Assembly: GCA_022984795.1 (NCBI GenBank)
Contig: JALIHJ010000013.1
Coordinates: forward strand, 62,001-126,000
Direction: 5' to 3'
DNA length: 64,000 nt
Origin: Fabrea salina
Lineage: Eukaryota; Ciliophora; Heterotrichea; Heterotrichida; Fabreidae
Position 1 is the first letter of the stretch. Every line of letters begins with the position of its first letter. Shown here one piece after another: positions 1-8,211 of this stretch. The notes beneath the pieces were generated by a model. It saw only the letters and a list, made by a program, of their open reading frames with translations. It did no database searches and was not told where the DNA came from. The translations under genes were made by a program, and so were the position numbers.

Positions 1-80
1 CTGGAAGTTTCACTTCAGTCAGAAGCTCAATTATAAGAACTCGAAGAACGAGCCCTACTCCTAGAATTAAACGGAAGTAG
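1..80 (+). CDS. Possible 3' end of a gene entering from the left edge
   Basis: One plus frame (from base 3) stays open for 25 codons and ends at a TAG at 78-80, with a basic, Arg/Ser/Thr/Pro-rich C-terminus. A second plus frame stays open to a TAG at 62-64, so the choice is uncertain. The next gene (minus strand) ends at 101, which would make this a convergent pair with a 20-bp gap, in keeping with the rest of the window. No family is recognisable. Confidence 0.3.
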   Translation, partial: GSFTSVRSSIIRTRRTSPTPRIKRK

Positions 81-100
81 TGTAAACTAAGCAAAATTCA

Positions 101-1132
101 TTAATTTAGGGTTTTTTTAGGAGAAATCGACCTAACATACCTATTGTACATCTCGATTCCGCGTACAGGGTTAGGAACAGTTGAGTTAAGGTCAGCCTTA
201 GGCTTGATGCTGGTGATCATTAACTTCCGTTTATAAGCTGAAAGCTTCATACTAGGAGTTAAGTAGGAGTTAGCAAAGTCCCCCGAAGACAAGTTGTTCG
301 ATAGGTTCCTGATAGCTCCTTTGATCATGCTTCTGGCAAAAGCTTGTTGGAACTGGTAGTAGGTAGCCATTTCTGTGCTGCCTAGTAGTTTTTTCCCTTC
401 GTGCAAGTTGTCCACAAAGCCTAGTTCCAAAAGTTTTTGGGCAACTAGAAGCGAGTTCACTTGTCCTGAACTCAAAGAGTCAATTTCTTTCCACCAAGTT
501 GAAACGAGCTTTAGGTGGTCAGACATAGTAACTTGGTTGTTTTTGAGGCTTACAACTGAAGAGTTGTGGTCCAAAGATGCTTTGCTGAATATAGAAGAAC
601 TGTCCAACTGGATGTTTTGAGGCAAGATGTGTTTGTCTTGCTTTTTATTTGCGTACTTGTTTAGCAGCTTCAGGGTAAAGTTGACTTTTCTGTTGTCAGA
701 GCAGAAATTATCTAGTTCTTCAGCTGAAAGTCGGAGTTTGTCGATGTTTTTTTGCTTGAAAGCCAAAGTGAACATCTAAGTAAAATTTACATTGATGAGG
801 GAAGCAGGGTCAGAAGAGAAGCCCAGAGTTATCATCTGTTCAACAACCTTTAGTGCACTGGCTTTTCCGTTTAAGTCTTTTTCGAGTAACTCAAATATAG
901 CAGAAATAACTTCAGAAGTGCCTTTGGTTTTGAGCTTGAACTTTTTCTGAGTCCAAGATTTGGAGTTGAACTCGGCTTCCTTGACAAAAGAGTTGGATGG
1001 TCTAAAAGTCTTTTTGATCTGAGGCAACCTAAAGTCTTTGGACACTTTAGAAGTAATATCTTCAATTATGCTTTCTAAGGAATCTTCATCCATCCCAACT
1101 GCTTTGGTTGAACTACACCTTCTGCTATGCAT
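101..1132 (-). CDS. Unknown protein of 338 aa, two exons, degenerate EF-hand-like helices
   Basis: Two minus-strand ORFs abut exactly, and a 15-nt GTAA...TAG intron (776-790) joins them in phase 0. Exon 1 is 791-1132 (114 codons) and exon 2 is 101-775 (224 codons plus stop). The spliced protein has a basic Ser/Lys-rich N-terminus with the calcium-sensor-like wording ISAIFELLEKDLNGKAS near residue 85. A similar helix-loop-helix rhythm recurs near residue 210 (WWKEIDSLSSGQVNS). The usual Asp ligands are mostly missing, so calcium binding is doubtful. The start codon lies 14 bp from the divergent gene at 1147. This could be a cytoskeletal or axonemal EF-hand relative, but I do not recognise it. 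Confidence 0.8.
776..790 (-). other. 15-nt spliceosomal intron
   Basis: On the minus strand this reads GTAAATTTTACTTAG. It sits in phase 0 and ends in an in-frame TAG that would truncate the protein if retained. A is at position 10, as in the other six introns here. Removal fuses two ORFs that otherwise abut stop to start. Confidence 0.9.
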
Positions 1133-1146
1133 TAATATAAGTTGTA

Positions 1147-1836
1147 ATGTGGAGGCCCTTTGCCAAAGAATTAGTTACTCATGCCTACGAAAACTTCTCT
1201 AAACAGTCCCAGAAAGGGAAAACTTCTAAGTCACTCAGCACTATTAGCGTTGAAAAGGCAGACCTAGACAACTTGTTTCCTCACAAGTGCAACACCCAAG
1301 ATATAGAAGACCGGAAAAAGAAGTTTGAGGAACTCCAGGAAAAGGTAGAGAAGCAAAGAGCCCTGATCAAACATAACGACGAACTACTCAAAAAGAAAAA
1401 AAAACAAGAATTCGCTAGTAAACAACTAGAACTCGCCAAAGAATACCACGAAAAAAGAAAAGAAGCTTTGAAAATCAGAGAATTCGCCCAAAATAAAATC
1501 CGAAGGAAAAGGAAAAGCTTAGGAGCCAACTTCAGAAAAGAAATAGCTGATAACTGCGACATCTTCGAACTAACTGTTCCTAAAAAGGAGTTTCCTAAGC
1601 GCAGGTCCCCCAGACTAAGTCTGCCGGCAGTTAAAACCCGTCCTTCTGTGTCAGTAAAGGCTTACCAAGACAAAATGCTTGAAAAACTCTCAGAAAAAGC
1701 ACCTAGTACAGTTAAGTACGCTAAAAAGGAATTTGAGTCAATAAGGTCTGCTATAGAGACTTCTTTTGACAACTACTTAGAAAGCAGGAAGATCAAAAGG
1801 AGGCCTAGCATAGTTGCCAAGACCCTCAAGAAGTAG
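1147..1836 (+). CDS. Basic coiled-coil protein, 229 aa, function unknown
   Basis: Residues about 50-130 form one long charged helix rich in Glu, Lys and Gln, including a run of five lysines after DELLK. This is typical of a coiled coil. The C-terminal third is basic with SPRLSLP and RRPS sites, resembling microtubule- or nuclear-associated tails. No enzymatic motif is visible. It ends in TAG, and DRC8 starts 16 bp downstream on the same strand. A cytoskeletal role is only a guess from composition. Confidence 0.75.
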   Translation: MWRPFAKELVTHAYENFSKQSQKGKTSKSLSTISVEKADLDNLFPHKCNTQDIEDRKKKFEELQEKVEKQRALIKHNDELLKKKKKQEFASKQLELAKEYHEKRKEALKIREFAQNKIRRKRKSLGANFRKEIADNCDIFELTVPKKEFPKRRSPRLSLPAVKTRPSVSVKAYQDKMLEKLSEKAPSTVKYAKKEFESIRSAIETSFDNYLESRKIKRRPSIVAKTLKK

Positions 1837-1852
1837 TTATATTTAAGTAAAA

Positions 1853-2404
1853 ATGTTCAGAGACACTAGGTCAGGAGTTGAAAGACTGAGACAGATCGAG
1901 TACTTCAAAACTCTGATCAAAGAGTGCTTTTCGATACTCGAAGCCAAAGAGAACCCTGGGTACATTCTTAAAGACGAAGTGCCCACCATCATTCGTTACT
2001 TAGGGGGCTTTCCTAGTGAAGCGCAGCTTTCAAACGTGATCATTCCAGAGATGCAAGAAGACGAACCCACTAACTACGTCCACTACGACAAGTTCGAAAA
2101 GTTCATGCTCAACGCTATCATTTCTGAAGAGTTCGAACCTGACGACATGGAAACGCTTTTGGCTGCTTTTAGGTTCTTTGACCAAGAAGGAAGAGGCTAC
2201 ATAGAAATTGACGTGATGAAGAAAATACTAAAAGAAAACGGAATTGCTTTTAGGGACAAGGAGTGGGACGACTTTATGGCTTACTCAGCGGACCTGGATA
2301 CCAATGTGATCTACTACGAAGACTACGTGTCAAGACTGCTTTCTGAAAACGACAAACACATCCAGAACCTACTTAAGGGCCTTGAAAAGTTTAAGTACCC
2401 CTAA
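1853..2404 (+). CDS. DRC8: Dynein regulatory complex subunit 8-like EF-hand protein (EFCAB2)
   Basis: This 183-aa calmodulin-like protein has two EF-hand pairs. Words such as EVPTIIRYLGGFPSEAQL, PTNYVHYDKF and DQEGRGYI correspond in order to the EFCAB2/DRC8 family. That subunit belongs to the nexin-dynein regulatory complex, which links axonemal doublets and controls dynein. The calcium loops are degenerate (the loop before the last helix reads DLDTNVIYYED), as in DRC8, so it probably acts structurally. Its length fits the family plus a short extension. It sits 16 bp after the previous stop and 6 bp before the next ATG. Confidence 0.85.
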   Translation: MFRDTRSGVERLRQIEYFKTLIKECFSILEAKENPGYILKDEVPTIIRYLGGFPSEAQLSNVIIPEMQEDEPTNYVHYDKFEKFMLNAIISEEFEPDDMETLLAAFRFFDQEGRGYIEIDVMKKILKENGIAFRDKEWDDFMAYSADLDTNVIYYEDYVSRLLSENDKHIQNLLKGLEKFKYP

Positions 2405-2410
2405 CTAATT

Positions 2411-3739
2411 ATGGCTGTTTTGGTTTTAGTAAGTTTTTTAGTTGGCTTTGTTAACAGTAAGTACACCATTGCAGTCAATGAAGAACCCCCTTTTGCCTCT
2501 TGCGAAACTGAGTTTTCAGGCTACGAAGTAGACATAGTGAGGGAAGCACTTACTTTGTTGAACTGGCGGTACATAGAAGACTATGAATTTGTGTGCAACC
2601 AAGGCAACTCTAGTTACGACGCAGTAGTTGGAAGGGTTTTGATGAAGTCTAGCAAAATCAGACAAGGCTACAAGTACTCTGTGCCAACTCACAACGGCAA
2701 ACTCAGCATTTTGCAGTACCAAAAAGTAAACTTTGGTTCTTATGAATTTTTAAGTTTGTTTTCACTTGGGCTTTGGGGACTTATACTGGGGACTGTTTTT
2801 GTAGGTGGGTTGTTTATCTGGTTTTTTGAGTCAGGAAATAAAAACTTCGAAACTGGACTTAAAGGGTTTTTGAACGGCCAGTGGGCAGCAGTTTCTGCAA
2901 TGCTTTTTTCAAGACAACTAGAACTCCAAGCAGTTGCTACTAGGATACTTGTTACTTTGCTTTGGGTTTTTGCGTTTTTGTTAACTGCAATATTTTACTC
3001 ACTGTGCACTTACACTTACTTAGAGGGGCACTTCCAAATGAACTACCCCGAAAAACTAGCAGGCAAAAAGTATATAACTACAGAGAGCTACTTAGAATTC
3101 ACTTCACAATATGAAGGACTTTACAGGACTTACAACTTTACAATATCTAACTACGACCCTTTCATTGAAAAGTTAAGAGACGGGAGCATAGAAGGTATTG
3201 TGTTAGAAACTGAGTTGTTAAAAAAAATAGCTGGTGAAGAGTGTGACATGGTGCTGGCAGGCGAGCCCTTCAGTTCGTTTCTGTACGCAGTTGAAATCAA
3301 CCCTTCTGTAGACTCCCAACTCAAAGAGTACCTAGACTGGTCAATAAAACGCTTATACGAAGTGAAGGATATCAACAAACTCAAAAATGTTTACTTTTCA
3401 AAGGAGAACCCCTGCAACACAGACCTAGTTGAACTGGACAGTTGGGAGATGAGCCAGTTCTCAGAACTTTGGCTGTTCATGGGGGGGTTTCTTTTGTTTG
3501 TGTTCTTTTTCAGAAGTTTTTTGAAGAAAAGAGAAGTCAAGAACGAAAGGAAAAAGCACCTAGAAGAAATCAAAAATCTCATGTCGCGACCTGAAACCAA
3601 AATTCTGAAGGCTACTGAAAAAATGACCCGAGCTAATGACTTGATGCTGGCCAAGTACATAAGGGACTTTGAGGCCAAGTTAAGGAGACTCGAGTCTGTG
3701 CATGGGAGAGTAGTTAACATCCTCAAAACAGAGCTTTAA
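2411..3739 (+). CDS. Ionotropic glutamate receptor-like ligand-gated channel without an amino-terminal domain
   Basis: This 442-aa protein starts with a short hydrophobic signal peptide ending near NSKYT. The first half of a periplasmic-binding-protein-type ligand domain follows (YTIAVNEEPPFASC, FSGYEVDIVREALTLL). Then come a membrane segment at about 115-140, a pore-loop-like stretch (QWAAVSAMLFSRQLE, about 155-170) and a second segment at about 176-203. The second ligand lobe covers about 215-330, the last membrane segment about 352-370, and the tail is a cytoplasmic charged coil. This is the iGluR order (S1-M1-P-M2-S2-M3). The large animal amino-terminal domain is absent, as in bacterial and protist members. 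The ligand and ion cannot be told. It ends 15 bp before the Sec1 gene. Confidence 0.82.
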   Translation: MAVLVLVSFLVGFVNSKYTIAVNEEPPFASCETEFSGYEVDIVREALTLLNWRYIEDYEFVCNQGNSSYDAVVGRVLMKSSKIRQGYKYSVPTHNGKLSILQYQKVNFGSYEFLSLFSLGLWGLILGTVFVGGLFIWFFESGNKNFETGLKGFLNGQWAAVSAMLFSRQLELQAVATRILVTLLWVFAFLLTAIFYSLCTYTYLEGHFQMNYPEKLAGKKYITTESYLEFTSQYEGLYRTYNFTISNYDPFIEKLRDGSIEGIVLETELLKKIAGEECDMVLAGEPFSSFLYAVEINPSVDSQLKEYLDWSIKRLYEVKDINKLKNVYFSKENPCNTDLVELDSWEMSQFSELWLFMGGFLLFVFFFRSFLKKREVKNERKKHLEEIKNLMSRPETKILKATEKMTRANDLMLAKYIRDFEAKLRRLESVHGRVVNILKTEL

Positions 3740-3754
3740 CTCGAAGTATAATAA

Positions 3755-5518
3755 ATGGAAGCCCAAAGTGTATATTCAGGTGTCAGGAGCAGAATACTTA
3801 ACGAAATGATTGAAGAAGTCAGGAACAAAGCCCCTTACTTACTGATGGTAGTGGACTCCTACAGCATCAATATACTTTCAAACGCCACTAGTGTGTTGGA
3901 CCTCACATCCAAAAGCATCACTGTGATTGAAAAACTCGAAAAGTCCCGGCAGCCTTTAACTGACTTTGAAGCTCTTTACTTTGTGTCTGTGTCTTCTGTT
4001 GACCTTTTGATTCAGGACTTCCAAGAGAAACCCAAATACAAAGCAGCCCATTTGTGCTTCACTGGGAAAGTTGAAGATTCAGACTTCAGGAAGTTAGCTG
4101 CTTCGTCTTTGGCTGCTTACGTAAAATCTTTCAAAGAAGTTAACTGCGACGTAAGGGTTCTGGGAGCTAATACTTTTTCGCTAGAAGAAACTAAGCTTCT
4201 AGGGCCTTTGTACTTAGGAAGCCCAAACAGAAACCACATAATCAAAGACACAGCCAGTCGTCTTGCACACTTGTGCGTGATGTTAAAGGAGTTTCCCTAT
4301 ATTTGTTACCATGCCAACAGTCAGTGTTGCAAAGAACTTGCTGTTCAGTTCGAAGACAAAATAGAAAGTATTTACAGGTCTAACCCTGAGTTAAGGTTCG
4401 AAGACAACAGAGCTACTCTCTTAGTTCTGGACAGAAAGTTCGACGTAGCAACTCCACTAGCACACGACGTCCACTACGAAGCTATGCTAAAAGACTTGTT
4501 TGTAGTGGGTGCTGACGGAAAGGTCAAGTACGAAACCCTAGAAAACGGACTTAGTGTTAAAAAAGACGCTTACTTGAACGAAAACGACCAGGTTTGGACT
4601 CAACTGAGGTATGAAGAAATTGACGATGCCTCCACAGTGCTGAGCCAAGAACTCCAGAGGTACAGAGAGCAGTACAGAGACGTTGAAATGGCTTCGAAAG
4701 GAGTAGAAGACCTTAAAGTAGCTTCCAAAGTAGTAAGTAACTTGCCTGAGTACAACGAAAAAATCAACCAGTACTCAGTTAACCAAAGCATGATTGACAT
4801 GTGCTTACGAGCTTTTACTGACGAAGGAATTATGGACTTGAGTGAGATTGAACAGATACTTATGACTGGAGTAGACACCTTTTTAAAAGAAGTAAGCACT
4901 AAAAAAATCCTAAAACGAGTAGTTAACAAACTCCAAGAACTAAACAACCCCAAACAAAAACTCAGACTGGTACTTCTAGTAGTGACTACCTTAGAGATAG
5001 GCGAAAAAGACCGTAAAGAACTCACTCAGTTCCTTGAACCTTCACAGTTGTTCACTATTACTAAGTTGAACTACCTAGGAATCAACCCTCAAACTCAGAA
5101 CAAAAAAAGCACCAAAAGAATTGACAGAGCAGCTTTGAAAGAATTCAGAAACCGCATGCAGCAAATCCAGAAGTACTACTGCTACGCAATTCCTAAGATC
5201 TCAGACATCATCCAGTCTGCTTTGGACAACAACATTGACTCTGCCCAGTTTGAATTTGGAAAAACAAAACCTCAACAAGGCAACTCAACCGGAGTGTCCC
5301 TGCGGAGAAAAGCTGCCCCCAGCAAGCGGGTAATAGTTTTTGTGTTAGGCGGAGTGAGCTGGGCAGAACTAAGACTTGTAAAGGACTTCCCTAGTGTAAT
5401 AATAGGGGGCTCCCGAGTAATGGCTCCCAGTGAGTTCATTGAAGAGGTTAACTCTATTGCGCCCCAAGCAGAAAACGCAGACCCCAGAGATGTAAACCTG
5501 CAGTTTGACTTTAGGTAA
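3755..5518 (+). CDS. Sec1/Munc18 family vesicle-fusion regulator
   Basis: At 587 aa this is the normal length for SM proteins, which clasp syntaxin-type SNARE bundles and are needed for membrane fusion. Diagnostic stretches are VDSYSINILSNA near the N-terminus (Sec1 VDxxxxxxLxS pattern), LLVLDRKFDVATPLAHDVHYEAM in domain 3, and the C-terminal IVFVLGGVSWAELR and IIGGSRVMAPSEF strands. The plasma-membrane branch (Sec1/Munc18-1) fits best on wording, but Sly1, Vps33 and Vps45 were not excluded by alignment. Heterotrichs discharge cortical pigment granules and need heavy exocytosis; linking this gene to that is inference. Confidence 0.9.
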   Translation: MEAQSVYSGVRSRILNEMIEEVRNKAPYLLMVVDSYSINILSNATSVLDLTSKSITVIEKLEKSRQPLTDFEALYFVSVSSVDLLIQDFQEKPKYKAAHLCFTGKVEDSDFRKLAASSLAAYVKSFKEVNCDVRVLGANTFSLEETKLLGPLYLGSPNRNHIIKDTASRLAHLCVMLKEFPYICYHANSQCCKELAVQFEDKIESIYRSNPELRFEDNRATLLVLDRKFDVATPLAHDVHYEAMLKDLFVVGADGKVKYETLENGLSVKKDAYLNENDQVWTQLRYEEIDDASTVLSQELQRYREQYRDVEMASKGVEDLKVASKVVSNLPEYNEKINQYSVNQSMIDMCLRAFTDEGIMDLSEIEQILMTGVDTFLKEVSTKKILKRVVNKLQELNNPKQKLRLVLLVVTTLEIGEKDRKELTQFLEPSQLFTITKLNYLGINPQTQNKKSTKRIDRAALKEFRNRMQQIQKYYCYAIPKISDIIQSALDNNIDSAQFEFGKTKPQQGNSTGVSLRRKAAPSKRVIVFVLGGVSWAELRLVKDFPSVIIGGSRVMAPSEFIEEVNSIAPQAENADPRDVNLQFDFR

Positions 5519-5542
5519 TTAAACTGAAAAATTAGTTACAAT

Positions 5543-6115
5543 ATGGACGGAAAAGCCAGAGTTATCTTTGTTCTAGGAGGTCCAGGAGTCGGAAAGGGCA
5601 CTCAATGCCAGAAAATACAGCAACAAAACGAAGAGTTCGTGCACCTTTCAGCTGGGGAACTTCTGCGCCAAGCCCGCGAAAGCGGCTCTGAACACGGAGA
5701 AGTAATTATGCAGTGCATTAACCAAGGGACCATAGTTCCTGCAGAAATCACAGTGGACCTCCTGCGCCAGGCTATGGTTGCTCACGGCTGGGAGAAAAAA
5801 AGGTTCTTGGTTGACGGGTTTCCTAGAAACGAAGATAACTACCAGAAGTGGTACGATATGATGGAGGCTGTGGAAGTTGAGTACTGCGTTTTCATGGACT
5901 GCGATGTTGACGCTATGGCTGAAAGGATCAAAGCCAGGGGGTCTGCACGCAGCGACGACAACCCTGAAGTGTTTAAAAGAAGAATAACTACTTACAATGA
6001 ACAAACCAAGCCTATCATCGACAGGTTTAGTGACTTAGGAAGGCTCAGAAGGGTTGACGGAAATTTGGATGTTGACTCTGTTTATGAGCAAATGCTTAAT
6101 ATTTTAAAAGATTGA
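5543..6115 (+). CDS. CMPK1: UMP-CMP kinase
   Basis: This 190-aa nucleoside monophosphate kinase phosphorylates UMP and CMP with ATP in cytosolic pyrimidine supply. The P-loop GGPGVGKGTQC is at residues 12-22, followed by the NMP-binding stretch LSAGELLRQ and the strongly conserved FLVDGFPRNEDNYQKW. The short LID (RGSARSDDNPEVFKRR) is of the eukaryotic UMP-CMP kinase type. Compact size and LID length argue against long-form adenylate kinase. The gene ends in TGA (6113-6115), one of the proofs that TGA is a stop here. Confidence 0.9.
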   Translation: MDGKARVIFVLGGPGVGKGTQCQKIQQQNEEFVHLSAGELLRQARESGSEHGEVIMQCINQGTIVPAEITVDLLRQAMVAHGWEKKRFLVDGFPRNEDNYQKWYDMMEAVEVEYCVFMDCDVDAMAERIKARGSARSDDNPEVFKRRITTYNEQTKPIIDRFSDLGRLRRVDGNLDVDSVYEQMLNILKD

Positions 6116-6147
6116 TTATATGTAGAGAATAATATTTGTAATAAAGA

Positions 6148-6557
6148 ATGGGAGATTCAAGTGGTGGTGATTCAGGTCGGTGATCCAGGTATAGGAGGAT
6201 CCAGTTCAAGTAGCCGTGATCCAGGAGGATCTTTACTTGATTTTTTTCCTAAGAATTTCTTCTCGTCGAAGGCAGCCTCTTCAACCACCATATTATCCAG
6301 TAAGAGCATACCATCCGCAATACCCATACTCTCCACGGGCGTACTTCCCTTCTCAAATGTGGTATGGTCAACCGTATGGTCCTTAATTGCATCCTGCTCA
6401 GACTAATTTTGTGTGTTACTGCATTCCTAATGTTAAATTCGAGCCTGGAGCAGTGGCATGGTTATTTGCTTTTTCCCTTGCTCTTGGATACCTTTGTTAT
6501 AGAGGGTTGCCAAGACTAAGTCCAATACTGTTCTAACTGTTTGAGGGAATTAACTAA
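6148..6557 (+). pseudogene. Eroded tandem copy of the downstream LITAF-type gene
   Basis: A P/Q/Y-rich stretch (QPPYYP, YPYSPRAY, YGQPYGP) read from 6282 is followed by IPNVKFEPGAVAW and then, after a frame change, CQD-stop-VQYCSNCLREL. These mirror VPNVRFETGPTAW and CQDQVRYCPNCLRKI of the intact gene at 6873-7355. Damage includes a TAA at 6384, loss of about 20 bp in the hydrophobic centre, a frameshift and a CAA-to-TAA change. The possible start at 6148 matches the intact gene (ATGGGA). Similarity continues past the stop into the 3' flank (ACTTAAA-TACTTTA), showing a tandem duplication that included flanking DNA. Confidence 0.75.
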
Positions 6558-6575
6558 CTTAAATACTTTACGAGA

Positions 6576-6872
6576 AATACTTGATTCTAGCACCCCAGTT
6601 ATGCAGAATTAAAAAAAATTAATTTTGAGTCACTTATGATCAGAGACCCTGAGAAATGGAACCCTAACCACAGGATGGACAAGAACCAGTCCTGATTCAC
6701 AAGAGACTAAGCAACAATGAAAAGACTTCAGGAAAATCACAACACAAAAGAGACTAAGTTCAAAGAGAAATAACCTGAAAATCTAAGAGAAACCGAATTC
6801 CTACTCGTTCAATTAATAAGCCTAGATTACTTGAATTGATTCAAATAATTTATATATGTAGTTGTAGTAAAA
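6576..6872 (+). other. Non-genic stretch with a decayed coding-like segment
   Basis: No intact gene is present. From 6636 a single plus frame reads coding-like runs (MIRDPEKWNPNHRMDKNQS, then MKRLQENHNTKETKFKEK from 6717, then PENLRETEFLLVQLISLDYLN) separated by TGA and TAA stops. Keeping one frame for about 200 bp suggests the remains of a gene. It is unlike the LITAF pair and unlike any other gene here. The last 40 bp before 6873 are AT-rich and probably hold the promoter of the LITAF gene. Confidence 0.35.
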
Positions 6873-7355
6873 ATGGGAATCAGTGACGAAGGTAACTAAA
6901 AATTAGAAACTCCTACGGGAGAATATAGTCACATACCTCCACAAGGTGTGTATGACTCCTCTACTTCTCAAGAATATCCTTCCCCAAACCCTCTCCCTCC
7001 ACAACAAGCATATCCTCCTCAACAGCCATACCCTCCTCAACAGCCATACCCTCCTCAACAGCCATATCCTCCTCAACAGCCATATCCTCCTCAACAGCCA
7101 TATCCTCCTCAACAAGCATACCCTCAACAAGCATACCCTCCCGGAAATCTAAACGCTCCCGTTGGAGCCCACCAATGTCCCCATTGCCACACTCATATGG
7201 TTCCTAATGTTAGATTTGAGACTGGACCAACTGCATGGATAGGGTGTGTTATATTGTGCATTTGCTTTTGGCCTTGCTCTTGGGTACCTTTTGTCCTTCA
7301 GAGTTGTCAAGATCAAGTCCGATACTGTCCTAATTGCTTGAGGAAAATTCTATAA
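6873..7355 (+). CDS. LITAF-domain membrane protein with a PPQQPY-repeat N-terminus
   Basis: The protein is 155 aa after removal of a 15-nt intron (6892-6906). ATG at 6873 reads MGISDEE and joins ETPTGEYSHIPPQG. The first 80 residues are proline/glutamine/tyrosine-rich with about five PPQQPY repeats. The C-terminal 60 residues are a full LITAF domain: CPHC knuckle, hydrophobic centre (WIGCVILCICFWPCSW) that dips into the membrane, and the closing CPNC knuckle. LITAF proteins are zinc-binding, monotopic proteins of late endosomes, and their proline/tyrosine motifs recruit WW-domain ubiquitin ligases. That last role is known for animal members and only inferred here. The upstream pseudogene is its duplicate. 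Confidence 0.88.
6892..6906 (+). other. 15-nt spliceosomal intron
   Basis: The sequence is GTAACTAAAAATTAG, in phase 1, with an in-frame TAA if retained and A at position 10. It lies 19 nt after the A of the start codon. Without splicing, the LITAF gene would lack an ATG start. Confidence 0.88.
7001..7140 (+). repeat. 18-bp minisatellite encoding PPQQPY
   Basis: About five near-identical 18-bp units (CCTCCTCAACAGCCATAC/T) followed by shortened units form the proline-rich arm of the LITAF protein. Units differ mainly at the third position of the Tyr codon. The length is probably unstable between strains. Confidence 0.85.
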
Positions 7356-7437
7356 CTTAAACATTTTATATAAATGGCAGTTACCAAAATCTTGCTTGAC
7401 TCACAGCAAACTACTAATTAAAGGTGCATTGTGTTAA

Positions 7438-8163
7438 TTAATCAATGTTTCCGTCCCTATAAAGTAAGGGCATAACAGCTAAGTGTTCGATTCTGTCCAA
7501 AAAGTGAACTATAGTTTTGGGCTTTTTAAGCCAAACCAAACTATACCCAGTGTTGTAAAACACAAAGCGAGGAGGGTCCTTCATTCCTCTGTTACACAGT
7601 CTGCCCAACAAAAAGTCAAGAAACATTCCGTGAGACACTATAGCAATGCTTTTTCCTTGATAGCACTCCATTTCACTCATTTCCTTAAGTCGTGACCAAA
7701 CTCTTTTAGCCCGGTCCCAAGCCTCCTCTTCAGTTTCTTCGCGGCCTAGCAAAAACCAACCTTCTTCTGTGACTTCACTAGGAAGCTTGAAGTTGGGAAA
7801 CCGGGACTCTATTTGGGAGCGCGACTTCCCAGGGTAAGCTACTCCTTGTTGTCGGCAACCCTTGACTTCGTGCAAGTCCACCCAGACTTCAGGGTTCATT
7901 CCAGTTGCCTTGCAAATAGCTTCGGTGGTTAGGAGTGAGCGGTACATAGCACTGCAGTGCACTTCAAAGAGATTGAATTTGTCGGGATGGCGGGCTATGA
8001 ACTCTCCGAGTTGTTTGGCCTGTTCCTCTCCACTAGGCGAAAGAGCAGGGTCGTGGTCTCGGACGTCTTCATAGTGTAAAGGGTCTTGGCTGCACAGAAC
8101 GTTGTTACTGGATTCAGCATGTCTTATCAGGTATACTTTAAGTCCAGTGTGTGGAGTTGCCAT
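7438..8163 (-). CDS. Histidine phosphatase (phosphoglycerate mutase-like)
   Basis: This 241-aa protein starts VYLIRHAESSNN, the RHG-type motif with the catalytic His near residue 14. The second catalytic His lies in IAIVSHGMFLDFLLGR near residue 178. Other family positions are LSPSGEEQAKQLG and the ALLTTE-like YRSLLTTEAI. The middle carries long insertions typical of eukaryotic broad-specificity phosphatases rather than glycolytic PGAM. The substrate is unknown. It is convergent with the LITAF gene (82-bp gap, the longest between convergent stops here) and starts 48 bp from the end of the next minus-strand gene. Confidence 0.8.
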   Translation of the reverse strand: MATPHTGLKVYLIRHAESSNNVLCSQDPLHYEDVRDHDPALSPSGEEQAKQLGEFIARHPDKFNLFEVHCSAMYRSLLTTEAICKATGMNPEVWVDLHEVKGCRQQGVAYPGKSRSQIESRFPNFKLPSEVTEEGWFLLGREETEEEAWDRAKRVWSRLKEMSEMECYQGKSIAIVSHGMFLDFLLGRLCNRGMKDPPRFVFYNTGYSLVWLKKPKTIVHFLDRIEHLAVMPLLYRDGNID

Positions 8164-8211
8164 TTAATTTAGACTTGTAATAGAAATATGAGTTCTGGAA
8201 TAAGCCAAGTG

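Noticed and set aside
6161-6406. 81-codon ORF in another frame
   Set aside because: It reads across the LITAF pseudogene in a frame without any similarity to that protein, and low-complexity Ser repeats suggest chance.
6148-6557. TAA read as Gln, since one TAA aligns with CAA of the intact gene
   Set aside because: Other damage (frameshift, deletion) is present in the same copy, and all clear genes use TAA as a stop. A single C-to-T change explains it.
6655-6675. CCCTAACC as telomere-like repeat
   Set aside because: Only one unit occurs, inside a coding-like relic; no tandem array and no chromosome end.
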